The notes under the pieces: model-generated
The model's input: only the letters and a program-made list of their open reading frames with translations
The model's database searches: none
Told to the model about the DNA's origin: nothing
Shown here: positions 1 to 8,117 of the stretch, one piece after another
How positions within the stretch are numbered: the first letter of the stretch is position 1
Layout of the letters: each line of letters opens with the position of its first letter
NCBI GenBank assembly: GCA_003599455.1
Contig: QZKF01000025.1
Location: 1 to 64,000 of the forward strand
Direction: 5' to 3'
Source of the DNA: Comamonadaceae bacterium
GTDB lineage: Bacteria > Pseudomonadota > Gammaproteobacteria > Burkholderiales > Burkholderiaceae_C
DNA length: 64,000 nucleotides
Program-made: the position numbers and the translations under genes

Positions 1-996
1 AAGACCGGCCACTGGGACAAGTACCGCGACAACATGTTCACCACCGAGAGTGAAAAGCGCGACTACGCCTTGAAGCCCATGAACTGCCCGGGCCACATCC
101 TGATCTACAAGCAGGGCATCAAGAGCTACCGCGACCTGCCGCTGCGCTACGGTGAATTCGGCCAGTGCCACCGCAACGAGCCCAGCGGTGGCCTGCACGG
201 CATCATGCGCGTGCGCGGCTTCACGCAGGACGATGGGCACATCTTCTGCACCGAAGAGCAGATCCTGCCCGAGTGCCTGGCCTACACCGCACTCCTGCAG
301 AAGGTCTACGCCGACTTCGGCTTCAAGAACATCATCTACAAGGTGGCCACGCGGCCAGCCGCGCGCATCGGTACCGACGAGGTCTGGGACAAGGCCGAGA
401 ACGCGCTGATGGAAAGCCTGCGCGCTTCGGGTTGCGAGTTCGAGATTTCCCCGGGCGACGGCGCCTTCTACGGGCCGAAGATCGAATACACGCTGAAAGA
501 CGCGATCGGTCGCCAGTGGCAATGCGGCACCATGCAGGTCGACTTCTCCATGCCCGAGCGGCTGGACGCCGAGTACGTGGGTGAGGACGGCGCTCGCCAC
601 CGCCCCGTGATGCTGCACCGCGCCATCGTCGGCAGCCTGGAGCGATTCATCGGCATCCTGATCGAAGAACACGCCGGCGCGCTGCCCACCTGGCTCTCAC
701 CGGTACAGGTGGCGGTGCTCAATATCACCGACGCGCAGGCCGATTACTGTCGGGAAATCGCGAAATCTCTGCAGAATCAAGGGCTTAGGGTCATAACCGA
801 CCTGCGCAACGAGAAAATTACGTATAAAATACGGGAGCACGCGTTGCAAAAGCTGCCTTTCATCGTTGTCGTGGGCGACAAAGAGAAAGAAGCTGGTGCC
901 GTGGCTGTGCGGGCTCGGGGTAACAAAGACCTCGGTGTCATGCCGCTGGAAGCCTTTTCCAAACTCATTGCGGCAGACGTTTCATCCAAAGTTTGA
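1..996 (+). CDS. thrS: Threonyl-tRNA synthetase, C-terminal part (5' end outside window)
   Basis: Attaches threonine to tRNA-Thr in the cytoplasm. The reading frame is open from base 1, so the start and the N-terminal TGS/editing domains lie upstream; 331 residues remain. Visible parts are the class II catalytic core with MNCPGH (the Cys is a zinc ligand in this family), HRNEPSG and [13 protein letters not shown] (motif 2 region), the MLHRA zinc-ligand His, and a C-terminal HGTP anticodon-binding domain starting near QVAVLNITD. It is followed by infC, the arrangement known from many proteobacteria. Identity is secure; only the truncation limits the entry. Confidence 0.97.
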   Translation, partial: KTGHWDKYRDNMFTTESEKRDYALKPMNCPGHILIYKQGIKSYRDLPLRYGEFGQCHRNEPSGGLHGIMRVRGFTQDDGHIFCTEEQILPECLAYTALLQKVYADFGFKNIIYKVATRPAARIGTDEVWDKAENALMESLRASGCEFEISPGDGAFYGPKIEYTLKDAIGRQWQCGTMQVDFSMPERLDAEYVGEDGARHRPVMLHRAIVGSLERFIGILIEEHAGALPTWLSPVQVAVLNITDAQADYCREIAKSLQNQGLRVITDLRNEKITYKIREHALQKLPFIVVVGDKEKEAGAVAVRARGNKDLGVMPLEAFSKLIAADVSSKV

Positions 997-1105
997 TTTC
1001 AAACGCCAAGGTTGATGCCCCTGCTGCCGCGGTGCACTTCATGTGCATGGTGGCGGCCGGTTGGCCGCCATTCCGCTTGACCAGGCCCACACAAAGGAAC
1101 TCACC
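997..1105 (+). promoter_or_regulatory. thrS-infC intergenic leader with two hairpins
   Basis: Two perfect inverted repeats sit in this gap: TGCAC-TTCAT-GTGCA at 1033-1047, and TGGCGGCC-GGTT-GGCCGCCA at 1051-1070. Neither is followed by a T-run, so they look like leader or processing structures rather than terminators. The infC ribosome-binding site AAAGGA lies at 1094-1099. Role is inferred. Confidence 0.4.
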
Positions 1106-1714
1106 ATAGCTACCAACTTTCGCGACCGCCGCCAACGTGAAGAGCGCGCACACAGACTGAACCGGGAAATCATGGCCCCTGAGGTCCGCCTGAACGGACC
1201 TGAAAACGAGCCGCTCGGCATCGTCAGTCTGCAGGAAGCGCTTCGCATGGCCGGTGAGCTGGATGTGGACCTGGTCGAAATTGCGGCCACCGCCGTCCCT
1301 CCCGTGTGTCGCTTGATGGACTACGGCAAGTTCAAGTACCAGGAGCAGAAGAAGGCGGCGGAAGCCAAGGCCAAGCAGACGGTCATCGAGATCAAGGAAA
1401 TCAAGTTCCGGCCCGGTACCGACGACGGCGACTACAACATCAAGATGCGCAACATCCGGCGCTTTCTGGACGATGGTGACAAGTGCAAGATCACGCTGCG
1501 GTTCCGCGGTCGTGAGATCACCCACCAGGATCTCGGCCTGGCCTTGTTGAACCGCATTCGCGATGAGTTGGCCGATTCGATCATCGTCGAGCAGTTTCCC
1601 AAGCTCGAGGGGCGCCAGATGATCATGATGATCGCCCCCGGACGCAAGAAGGCCGGTGGCGCGGCCAAGCCTGCCGAGGCGGCAACGCCCGCGGCAGGAC
1701 AGCCGGCAGCCTGA
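1106..1714 (+). CDS. infC: Translation initiation factor IF-3
   Basis: IF-3 binds the 30S subunit, blocks premature 50S joining and checks start-codon and initiator-tRNA pairing. The 202-residue product begins (M)[16 protein letters not shown] and carries the standard N-domain ([21 protein letters not shown]) and C-domain ([17 protein letters not shown], then [12 protein letters not shown]). I place the start at an ATA codon at 1106: AAAGGA lies 6-7 bases upstream and the conserved family N-terminus begins there. An in-frame ATG at 1043 would add 21 unrelated residues and falls inside a hairpin. Rare AUU/AUA-type starts are a known autoregulatory feature of infC, because IF-3 discriminates against them. 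The tail is Ala/Pro-rich. Confidence 0.95.
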   Translation: MATNFRDRRQREERAHRLNREIMAPEVRLNGPENEPLGIVSLQEALRMAGELDVDLVEIAATAVPPVCRLMDYGKFKYQEQKKAAEAKAKQTVIEIKEIKFRPGTDDGDYNIKMRNIRRFLDDGDKCKITLRFRGREITHQDLGLALLNRIRDELADSIIVEQFPKLEGRQMIMMIAPGRKKAGGAAKPAEAATPAAGQPAA

Positions 1715-1898
1715 AGGCCGCTGGCACGAAGAACAGCATTGGACGGGCAGGGTAGTCTCCTGCCGGTCCGAGGCGCTGGCTGAAAGGCCAGGCGCCGAAT
1801 CGGAGAGCCGAAAGGCTGTCCATAAAAGTGGCTCGGGGCCAACAAGTCTGCGGAAGGTTCGCAGCGCCTCACGAGCACAAATGAAAAGGAGCATGAAG
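1715..1898 (+). promoter_or_regulatory. infC-rpmI intergenic leader, two stable hairpins
   Basis: A 184-base gap inside an otherwise tight ribosomal operon. Hairpin one, 1741-1769, has an 11-bp stem (GGACGGGCAGG against CCTGCCGGTCC, one mismatch). Hairpin two, 1772-1796, pairs GGCGCTGGC with GCCAGGCGCC around one bulged G. In enterobacteria L20 represses rpmI-rplT by binding structured RNA in this interval. A similar role here is inference from position and structure; I did not identify a specific L20 site. Confidence 0.4.
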
Positions 1899-2102
1899 AT
1901 GCCCAAAATGAAGACCAAGAGCAGCGCGAAGAAGCGTTTTCGCGTTCGTCCCGGTGGCACCGTCAAGCGCGGTCAAGCCTTCAAGCGTCACATCCTGACC
2001 AAGAAGACCACCAAGAACAAGCGCCACCTGCGTGGAGCAGTCACCGTGCATGAGACCAATATGGGTCACATGGCACAGATGCTGCCCGGCATGGGTATTT
2101 GA
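1899..2102 (+). CDS. rpmI: 50S ribosomal protein L35
   Basis: A small basic protein of the large ribosomal subunit. The 67-residue product ([16 protein letters not shown] ... [11 protein letters not shown]) has the usual length and opening of bacterial L35. The start at 1899 is preferred over an in-frame ATG at 1893 because AAAGGAG at 1885-1891 is correctly spaced for 1899 and too close for 1893. It precedes rplT by 24 bases, and the two are normally cotranscribed. Confidence 0.97.
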   Translation: MPKMKTKSSAKKRFRVRPGGTVKRGQAFKRHILTKKTTKNKRHLRGAVTVHETNMGHMAQMLPGMGI

Positions 2103-2126
2103 TCAACGACGAACAGGAGAACACAC

Positions 2127-2486
2127 ATGCCTCGCGTCAAACGTGGTGTCACGGCTCGCGCCCGACACAAAAAAGTCCTGGCTCTGGCCAAAGGTTTCCG
2201 CGGCCGCCGCGGCAACGTCTTCCGCATCGCCAAACAGGCGGTGATGAAGGCAGGGCAATATGCCTACCGCGATCGTCGTACCAAGAAGCGCGTCTTCCGT
2301 CAGTTGTGGATTGCCCGTATCAACGCCGGTGCCCGCGCCTGCGGCCTGACGTACAGCCAGTTCGCCAATGGTCTGAAGAAGGCCTCGATCGAAATCGATC
2401 GCAAGGTGCTGGCCGATCTGGCTGTGAACGACCCGGCTGCCTTTGGCAGCATCGTGGAGCAAGTCAAAGCCAAGCTGGCCGCTTGA
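2127..2486 (+). CDS. rplT: 50S ribosomal protein L20
   Basis: L20 binds 23S rRNA early in 50S assembly and represses its own operon in studied bacteria. The 119-residue product opens [18 protein letters not shown] and has the long basic N-terminal helix followed by the globular C-domain ([20 protein letters not shown]). An AGGAG site (2115-2119) precedes the ATG. Length and sequence are typical. The gene is followed by a strong hairpin region separating it from pheS. Confidence 0.98.
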   Translation: MPRVKRGVTARARHKKVLALAKGFRGRRGNVFRIAKQAVMKAGQYAYRDRRTKKRVFRQLWIARINAGARACGLTYSQFANGLKKASIEIDRKVLADLAVNDPAAFGSIVEQVKAKLAA

Positions 2487-2500
2487 TTCACGGCAGGGAT

Positions 2501-2521
2501 GCACCGCGACCACCGCGGTGC
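2501..2521 (+). repeat. Inverted repeat between rplT and pheS
   Basis: A perfect 8-bp stem, GCACCGCG against CGCGGTGC, with a 5-base loop. No T-run follows directly. Together with the terminator-like hairpin just downstream it forms a two-hairpin leader before pheS. Confidence 0.5.
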
Positions 2522-2535
2522 TCCCCAGTCGCTCA

Positions 2536-2585
2536 AAGGGGTTGAGGCTTGAGGGATTCCCTCGCTGGCTTCAACCCCTTTTTTG
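2536..2585 (+). terminator. Rho-independent terminator or attenuator before pheS
   Basis: AAGGGGTTGAGGC at 2536-2548 pairs with GCTTCAACCCCTT at 2568-2580 (13 bp, one G-U) and runs into TTTTTT. It ends the infC-rpmI-rplT unit or attenuates read-through into pheST. No Phe-rich leader peptide is visible, so classical PheL-type attenuation is not supported. Confidence 0.85.
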
Positions 2586-2609
2586 TTTCCCAACGATTCA
2601 AGCACACAC

Positions 2610-3662
2610 ATGAACGAGTTGGACGCACTGGTCGACAGCGCCCGCGCAGGTTTTGCGCAAGCCACCACGCCGGCCGATCTGGAGAACGCCAAAGCCCAGT
2701 ATCTGGGCAAGTCTGGGCGCATCACCGAGTTGATGAAGGGGATGGCCGCGCTGCCCGTGGACGAGAAGAAAAGCCGCGGCGCTGCCATCAACCAGGCCAA
2801 GCAGGCCATCGAGGCCGCTTTGACCGATCGCCGCCAGGCGCTGGCCGATGCCGAGTTGCAGTCACAGCTCAAGGCTGAGGCCCTGGACGTGACCTTGCCT
2901 GGCCGGCAGCGCGGGTCCGGTGGCTTGCATCCGGTGAGTCTCACACTGGAGCGCATCGAGGCGATCTTCGGCTCCATGGGCTTCGAGGTCGCCGATGGGC
3001 CCGAGATCGAGTCGGACTGGTTCAACTTCACCGCGCTCAACACGCCCGAGGACCACCCGGCGCGCTCGATGCACGACACGTTCTACGTGGAGGGAGGGAG
3101 TGCGAAAGCGCCCAACCTGCTGCGCACCCACACCAGCCCGATGCAGATTCGCCATGCGGTGCAACATGTCAAACGCCATCGCGCGGCGCTGGACGCGGGG
3201 CAATCCATGCCCGAGATCCGCGTGATCGCGCCTGGCCGCACCTACCGTGTGGACAGCGACGCCACGCACTCGCCCATGTTCCACCAGTGCGAAGGCCTGT
3301 GGGTGGGCGAAAACGTGAGCTTCAAGGACCTCAAGTTCGTCTTCACCGATTTTTGCCGCACCTTCTTCGAGTCCGATGACCTGGTGCTGCGATTCCGCCC
3401 GAGCTTTTTCCCGTTCACCGAGCCCAGTGCCGAGATCGACATCCAGTTCCAGCAGGGCCCGCTGGCCGGCCGCTGGCTGGAGGTGGCCGGATCGGGTCAG
3501 GTGCACCCGAACGTCGTGCGCAACATGGGTCTGGACCCTGAGCGCTACATCGGCTTTGCCTTCGGCATGGGCCCGGACCGTTTGACCATGTTGCGCTACG
3601 GCGTGAACGATCTGCGCCTGTTCTTCGACGGTGACGTCCGTTTTCTCGCCCAGTTCCGCTGA
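2610..3662 (+). CDS. pheS: Phenylalanyl-tRNA synthetase alpha subunit
   Basis: Catalytic subunit of the alpha2-beta2 enzyme that charges tRNA-Phe. 350 residues: an N-terminal coiled-coil tRNA-binding region (to about residue 90), then the class II core with [36 protein letters not shown] and the motif 3 segment [19 protein letters not shown] chose ATG 2610 (MNELDAL), the usual family N-terminus; a TTG at 2583 would start inside the T-tract of the preceding terminator. pheT follows after 9 bases. Confidence 0.97.
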   Translation: MNELDALVDSARAGFAQATTPADLENAKAQYLGKSGRITELMKGMAALPVDEKKSRGAAINQAKQAIEAALTDRRQALADAELQSQLKAEALDVTLPGRQRGSGGLHPVSLTLERIEAIFGSMGFEVADGPEIESDWFNFTALNTPEDHPARSMHDTFYVEGGSAKAPNLLRTHTSPMQIRHAVQHVKRHRAALDAGQSMPEIRVIAPGRTYRVDSDATHSPMFHQCEGLWVGENVSFKDLKFVFTDFCRTFFESDDLVLRFRPSFFPFTEPSAEIDIQFQQGPLAGRWLEVAGSGQVHPNVVRNMGLDPERYIGFAFGMGPDRLTMLRYGVNDLRLFFDGDVRFLAQFR

Positions 3663-3671
3663 GACCACGAC

Positions 3672-6107
3672 ATGCAATTCCCTGAATCCTGGCTGCGTGC
3701 CTTCTGCAATCCTCCCCTGACCAGCCAGCAACTGGCCGATACGTTGACCATGGCCGGCCTGGAGGTGGAGGAACTCCAACCTGTTGCGCCACCGTTCTCC
3801 CGGGTGGTGGTGGGAGCGATCGTTTCTGCCGAGCAGCACCCGAACGCCGACCGGCTGCGCGTGTGCCAGGTGGACGTGGGGCAGGGCAGCTTGCTCAACA
3901 TCGTGTGCGGTGCGCCGAATGCCCGCGTGGGCATCAAGGTGCCCTGTGCCCTGGTGGGCGCCGAGCTGCCTCCCGGTGAGGATGGCAAACCTTTCCAGAT
4001 CAAGCTGGGCAAGCTGCGCGGCGTGGAAAGCCAGGGCATGCTGTGTTCGGCACGCGAACTCAAACTGTCGGAAGACCATGGTGGTCTGCTGGAGCTCCCG
4101 GCAGATGCCCAACTGGGCCGCGATATCCGCGAGCAACTGTCGCTGGATGACATGCTGTTCACCCTCAAGCTCACGCCCAACCTGGCGCATTGCCTGAGCG
4201 TCCACGGCATTGCGCGTGAGGTGGCCGCGCTCACGGGCGCACCCTTGATCGAACCGGCATACACGGCGGTACCGGTGTCCCTGCAAGACCGCCTGCCAGT
4301 GCAGGTGCAAGCGCCTGACCTGTGTGGTCGTTTCACGGGCCGCATCGTGCGCGGCGTCAACACCCGTGCAACGACCCCTGCCTGGATGGTCGAGCGCCTG
4401 GCTCGTTGCGGCCAACGCAGCGTGTCGCCACTGGTGGACATCTCCAACTATGTGATGTTCGAGCTGGGCCGTCCGTCGCACATCTTCGACCTCGACAAGA
4501 TCCATGGCGGCCTGCAGGTGCGTTGGGGCCGCGAGGGTGAATCGCTCAAACTGCTCAACGGCAATACCGTCACCGTCGATGCGCAGGTGGGTGTGATTGC
4601 CGACGGCGGGAGCGTCGAGTCACTCGCCGGCATCATGGGCGGCGATGCGACGGCGGTGTCTGACGACACGAGGAACATCTACATTGAAGCGGCCTTCTGG
4701 TGGCCCAAGTCGATTGCGGGCCGCTCGCGCCGCTACAACTTCTCCACCGACGCCGGGCACCGCTTCGAGCGCGGTGTTGATCCGTCCACCACGGTCGAAC
4801 ACATCGAGCGCATCACGCTACTGGTGCAGGACATCTGCGGTGGTGAAGCCGGACCGATGGACGATCACGTGGTCAACTTGCCGGTATCCCAGCCAGTGAC
4901 CTTGCGTGTGGCCCGCGCGGTCAAGGTCATCGGCATGCCGCTGACGCAGGCGCAATGCGTGGGCGCCTTGCGCCGGCTCGGTCTTGCGCTGGAGGAGGGC
5001 GAGGGCACCATCACGGTCACGCCGCCCGCGTACCGGTTCGACATCCAGATCGAAGAGGATCTGATCGAGGAAGTCGCGCGCGTTGTGGGCTACAACCAAC
5101 TGCCCGAAACGCCGCCGCTGGCGCCGATCACTGCGAAGATCCGGTCCGAGGCGAAGCGCGGTCCGTTTGCCGTGCGCCGCTTGCTCGCCGGTCTGGGCTA
5201 CCAGGAAACCATCAATTTCAGCTTTGTGGAAGAGCGCTGGGAAGACGAACTGGCCGGCAACCCCGACCCGATTCGCCTGCTCAATCCCATCGCCAGCCAG
5301 ATGAGCGTGATGCGCTCGTCCCTGCTGGGCAGCCTGGTGTCGGTGCTCAAGTTCAATCTGGATCGCCGCGCCGACAGGGTGCGCCTGTTCGAGCTTGGCC
5401 GCGTGTTTTTCAAGGATGCTTCGGTCGTGGACAGCGACACCACCGTGGCCGGCTTCCACCAGCCCATGCGGGTGGCAGGTCTGGCCTATGGCGCAGCCGA
5501 CGCATTGCAGTGGGGTGCGCCTGAGCGCGCCACGGATTATTTCGACCTCAAGGGCGACGTCCAGGCCCTGCTCGCGCCGTATCGGCCCGAGTTTCGGGTG
5601 GCTGAGCACCCGGCCCTGCACCCCGGGCGCTGCGCCAGTGTCTGGTTGCATGATCGGTGCATCGGTCATGTGGGGGAACTGCATCCGCGCTGGCGCCAGG
5701 CCTATGAGTTGACCCAGGCGCCTGTGTTGTTCGAACTGGCGCTGGATGCGATGCTGGACCGTCCGGTGCCGGCCTATCAGGTCGTGAGCCGCCACCAGCC
5801 GGTCGAGCGTGATCTGGCGATCGTGGTCAAGGAGTCGGTACCGTTTGCCGCCGTGCTCGATGCCATCCGTGCGCCTGCCAGTCCCTGGCTGCGAGAGGTC
5901 GTGCTGTTTGACGTGTACCGGCCGAAGAAGCAGGCCACGCAGGACAGCGTGGCCCCCGGAGCGCTGGCAGCCGACGAAAAAAGTCTCGCTGTGCGGCTGG
6001 TCCTCAACCGCGACGACGCTACACTGACCGATGAAGACATTGATGCGACCGTGACGGCTGCCGTTGACTCGGTCGAACAACGCGTGGCCGGGCGGTTGCG
6101 TGCCTGA
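3672..6107 (+). CDS. pheT: Phenylalanyl-tRNA synthetase beta subunit
   Basis: Non-catalytic beta subunit that binds tRNA and edits Tyr-tRNA-Phe. 811 residues, the usual size. Seen in order: an EMAP/OB-type tRNA-binding domain (VGAIVSAEQHPNADRLRVC, residues about 45-65), the B3/B4 editing domain, the B5 domain and degenerate class II core in the middle, and a C-terminal ferredoxin-fold anticodon-binding domain beginning near SRHQPVERDLAIVV. Cotranscribed with pheS; ihfA follows, the same order as pheST-ihfA in E. coli. Confidence 0.97.
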   Translation: MQFPESWLRAFCNPPLTSQQLADTLTMAGLEVEELQPVAPPFSRVVVGAIVSAEQHPNADRLRVCQVDVGQGSLLNIVCGAPNARVGIKVPCALVGAELPPGEDGKPFQIKLGKLRGVESQGMLCSARELKLSEDHGGLLELPADAQLGRDIREQLSLDDMLFTLKLTPNLAHCLSVHGIAREVAALTGAPLIEPAYTAVPVSLQDRLPVQVQAPDLCGRFTGRIVRGVNTRATTPAWMVERLARCGQRSVSPLVDISNYVMFELGRPSHIFDLDKIHGGLQVRWGREGESLKLLNGNTVTVDAQVGVIADGGSVESLAGIMGGDATAVSDDTRNIYIEAAFWWPKSIAGRSRRYNFSTDAGHRFERGVDPSTTVEHIERITLLVQDICGGEAGPMDDHVVNLPVSQPVTLRVARAVKVIGMPLTQAQCVGALRRLGLALEEGEGTITVTPPAYRFDIQIEEDLIEEVARVVGYNQLPETPPLAPITAKIRSEAKRGPFAVRRLLAGLGYQETINFSFVEERWEDELAGNPDPIRLLNPIASQMSVMRSSLLGSLVSVLKFNLDRRADRVRLFELGRVFFKDASVVDSDTTVAGFHQPMRVAGLAYGAADALQWGAPERATDYFDLKGDVQALLAPYRPEFRVAEHPALHPGRCASVWLHDRCIGHVGELHPRWRQAYELTQAPVLFELALDAMLDRPVPAYQVVSRHQPVERDLAIVVKESVPFAAVLDAIRAPASPWLREVVLFDVYRPKKQATQDSVAPGALAADEKSLAVRLVLNRDDATLTDEDIDATVTAAVDSVEQRVAGRLRA

Positions 6108-6133
6108 TCAAAAACAGGATGGAGAAACCCCGT

Positions 6134-6460
6134 ATGGAACTCGCCGTTGAAAGTCTGGAGACCCCGGCTTTGACCAAGGCGCAGCTCGCCGAGTTGCTGT
6201 TCGACCAGATCGGCCTGAACAAGCGCGAGTCCAAGGACATGATCGACGCCTTTTTCGATCTGATCACCGACAGTCTGGTCGATGGGACCGACGTGAAGAT
6301 CTCGGGTTTCGGCAATTTTCAGATTCGCACCAAGGCGCCGCGGCCGGGGCGTAACCCGCGCACAGGCGAACCGGTGGCGATTGAGGCGCGCCGGGTGGTG
6401 ACTTTCCACGCCAGCCCCAAGCTCAAGGAACAGGTTCAGACGGCCGTCATTGGCGGTTGA
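6134..6460 (+). CDS. ihfA: Integration host factor alpha subunit
   Basis: DNA-bending nucleoid protein acting as a heterodimer with IHF-beta in recombination, replication and transcription. 108 residues with the HU/IHF fold: an N-terminal helix pair (LTKAQLAELLFDQIG), GFGNFQIRTKAPRPGRNPRTG forming the beta arm with the intercalating Pro, and a C-terminal helix. I chose ATG 6134, with GGAG about 11 bases upstream; an ATG at 6119 would add five residues but has its AGG directly abutting the codon. Lies just downstream of pheT, as in many proteobacteria. Confidence 0.95.
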   Translation: MELAVESLETPALTKAQLAELLFDQIGLNKRESKDMIDAFFDLITDSLVDGTDVKISGFGNFQIRTKAPRPGRNPRTGEPVAIEARRVVTFHASPKLKEQVQTAVIGG

Positions 6461-6642
6461 TCAAGTGCCCCGGGGGTAGGGGCTCCACGGTTCCCGACTC
6501 TTCGGAATTGCGCCTGAATGGTGCATTCCGGCCCCGCGATGGGGGTGGTTGCAACATTTCACACAGAAATGCCCAATCCCCCGCGCACACCGGCTTGAGT
6601 TAGAGTAAATTTCAAGGTTCGGTCTGTACTGCCTTGATTTTC

Positions 6643-7095
6643 ATGGAAAAAACGCTCCCGCCAATACCAGCCAAACGCTATTTCACCATCGGTGAGGTGG
6701 GCGAGTTGTGTGGTGTCAAGCCACATGTGCTGCGGTACTGGGAGCAAGAATTCACACAGCTCCGCCCGATGAAGCGACGCGGCAACCGGCGGTACTACCA
6801 GCATCATGAGGTGCTCATGATTCGCCGCATACGAGAACTCCTGTATGACCAGGGTTTCACGATCAGCGGTGCGCGCAACAAGCTGCAGGAAATTGTGCAG
6901 GCGGAGCGTGACAAGCGGCGCAACGAGGAAGACGAGGCCATCGACGTGATCGACCTGGACGAGGTGGTTCACGGCGACGTGGTGATTCCCTTCATCGAGG
7001 CCGACTACGCTGCACCCGGTGCTTCGGGCTCGTTGCTGTACGACGTTCGCCGTGAACTGCTGGAAATTCGCGAGCTTCTGAAGCACACGGCCTGA
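6643..7095 (+). CDS. MerR-family transcriptional regulator
   Basis: 150 residues. The N-terminal MerR winged helix-turn-helix is clear: YFTIGEVGELCGVKPHVLRYWEQEF, then GNRRYYQHHEVLMIRRIRELL. An acidic linker (EEDEAIDVIDLDEV) and a short C-terminal helix follow. There is no metal-binding Cys pair, so it is not a metal-responsive MerR. Its place after ihfA is conserved in betaproteobacteria and its target is unknown to me. ATG 6643 is preferred to a TTG three codons earlier. MerR proteins normally bind dyads in overlong promoter spacers; no such site was identified here. Confidence 0.88.
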   Translation: MEKTLPPIPAKRYFTIGEVGELCGVKPHVLRYWEQEFTQLRPMKRRGNRRYYQHHEVLMIRRIRELLYDQGFTISGARNKLQEIVQAERDKRRNEEDEAIDVIDLDEVVHGDVVIPFIEADYAAPGASGSLLYDVRRELLEIRELLKHTA

Positions 7096-7114
7096 TCGCG
7101 ACTGGTTTGGACGC

Positions 7115-7120
7115 TATAAT
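7115..7120 (+). promoter_or_regulatory. -10 element for tRNA-Pro
   Basis: A perfect TATAAT 12 bases before the mature tRNA 5' end, with only a weak -35 (CTGATC, 7092-7097) at 17-bp spacing. Spacing to the tRNA fits a stable-RNA promoter. Confidence 0.6.
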
Positions 7121-7131
7121 TTGAGGCTTGT

Positions 7132-7208
7132 CGGCGTGTAGCGCAGCCTGGTAGCGCACTTGCATGGGGTGCAAGGGGTCGCGAGTTCGAATCCCGCCAC
7201 GCCGACCA
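7132..7208 (+). tRNA. tRNA-Pro (anticodon GGG)
   Basis: 77 bases with an encoded CCA end. The acceptor stem pairs CGGCGTG with CACGCCG. The anticodon stem CTTGC/GCAAG encloses loop ATGGGGT, with U33 followed by anticodon GGG. The T-loop reads GTTCGAATC. The D-arm (GCGCAGCCTGGTAGCGC) and overall sequence resemble enterobacterial tRNA-Pro(GGG). A terminator follows directly, so it is a monocistronic unit. Confidence 0.97.
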
Positions 7209-7217
7209 TTTGTCTGG

Positions 7218-7250
7218 AAGCCCGCAATCGAAAGGTTGCGGGCTTTTCTG
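7218..7250 (+). terminator. Rho-independent terminator after tRNA-Pro
   Basis: Perfect 10-bp stem AAGCCCGCAA (7218-7227) against TTGCGGGCTT (7236-7245), an 8-base loop, then TTTTCTGTTT. Confidence 0.93.
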
Positions 7251-7508
7251 TTTCTGGTGACCGGCCCTGAAAACACCCGCCACCCAGCGACCTCAGGCCA
7301 GACTCCCCGCAGCCTGTCTTGGGTTTGTGGGTGTGCCGCACCCTGCTGGAAAGCGGTTGAAATCGTCAAGCAGGCAATATGCCCGGGTTTTGACACTTAT
7401 TTGCTTACTTTTTGTTGCGAGCACATCTATACTTGACCTACCAAAGATTCAGGCACCCGTTGGGTTCCCGCCAACAACAGGGCTTGTTGCGCAAGAGAGG
7501 TAAGCAAG
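7251..7508 (+). other. AT-richer intergenic region upstream of the kinase cassette
   Basis: About 260 bases with no credible gene. Base composition is visibly lower in GC than the flanks, especially 7388-7435. A TTGACA (7390-7395) and a TATACT (7428-7433) are present but too far apart to form one ordinary promoter. AGAGAGG at 7494-7500 is the ribosome-binding site for the next gene. No repeat of the tRNA 3' end was seen. Confidence 0.5.
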
Positions 7509-8117
7509 ATGATCGATTCTTCACAGTCCCCCTCCCAACCCTCTTCGGGGTCCGATCCTTCAGTTGTGGGCCTGTCCCGGCGCCGTCTTGTGCGTGCAGG
7601 CTTGTCTGCCGCTCCAGTCATGGCCGCCTTGAAGAGCAACAGCGTGCTGGCCGGTGATCACACCTGCATCCGGCCCTCCTCCTTTTCTTCGCTCACTGCG
7701 GCGCACATGAAGATCAGCCAGGGGCGCACGCTCAAAACCGACTACGAATGCAAGTCTCATGGGTATTGGAAGAACCACGAGGTAGGTCTCGCGACGAACT
7801 TCAAGCAAACCAAGTTCCTGTCTGCAACCACAGGTTTTTCGCAAAATCCTGGTCATGCTTACTCCAACAAGACACTACAGCAGGTACTGGATGAGGGGGG
7901 TAATCGCAACAATGCGGCTTTGGCGCGCCATGTGGTGGCGTCTTTCCTGACTGCGACTGCTTTCAACAATGATCCGTCGCGCGTCCTGTTGACCAAGAGT
8001 CAATGCCGGTCCATCTGGAACGGCCAAGGCGTGTGGTCTCCTTTTGCAGGAACGACGTGGACGTTGTCGCAGACGATGGCGTACTTCGACATGGTTTACG
8101 GCCCCGCCTTCCTGTGA
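7509..8117 (+). CDS. Tat-type secreted protein of unknown function, first gene of the kinase cassette
   Basis: I do not recognise a named family. 202 residues. The first 18 are hydrophilic with eight serines (MIDSSQSPSQPSSGSDPS). LSRRRLVRAGL follows, a twin-arginine-like motif, then a short hydrophobic stretch and a plausible SVLA/GDH cleavage site near residue 48. The mature part contains CKSHGYWKNHE, a motif type I associate with secreted proteins, and ends aromatic-rich (YFDMVYGPAFL). Local GC is low: 30 of 60 bases at 7741-7800. Its stop codon overlaps the GTG of the PqqD-like gene, so it is translationally coupled to a recognition protein and a kinase. It is therefore the obvious candidate substrate; that is inference. 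Confidence 0.8.
   Translation: MIDSSQSPSQPSSGSDPSVVGLSRRRLVRAGLSAAPVMAALKSNSVLAGDHTCIRPSSFSSLTAAHMKISQGRTLKTDYECKSHGYWKNHEVGLATNFKQTKFLSATTGFSQNPGHAYSNKTLQQVLDEGGNRNNAALARHVVASFLTATAFNNDPSRVLLTKSQCRSIWNGQGVWSPFAGTTWTLSQTMAYFDMVYGPAFL

Noticed and set aside
1043-1105. ATG at 1043 as the infC start
   Set aside because: It lies inside a hairpin, has no ribosome-binding site, and adds 21 residues unlike any IF-3 N-terminus; ATA 1106 has a well-placed AAAGGA.
2487-2609. PheL-type leader peptide controlling pheST
   Set aside because: No short frame with a ribosome-binding site and consecutive Phe codons is present in the leader.
7390-7433. Sigma-70 promoter for the kinase cassette from TTGACA and TATACT
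   Set aside because: The two elements are 32 bases apart, too far for one promoter, and neither has a good partner at 16-18 bases.
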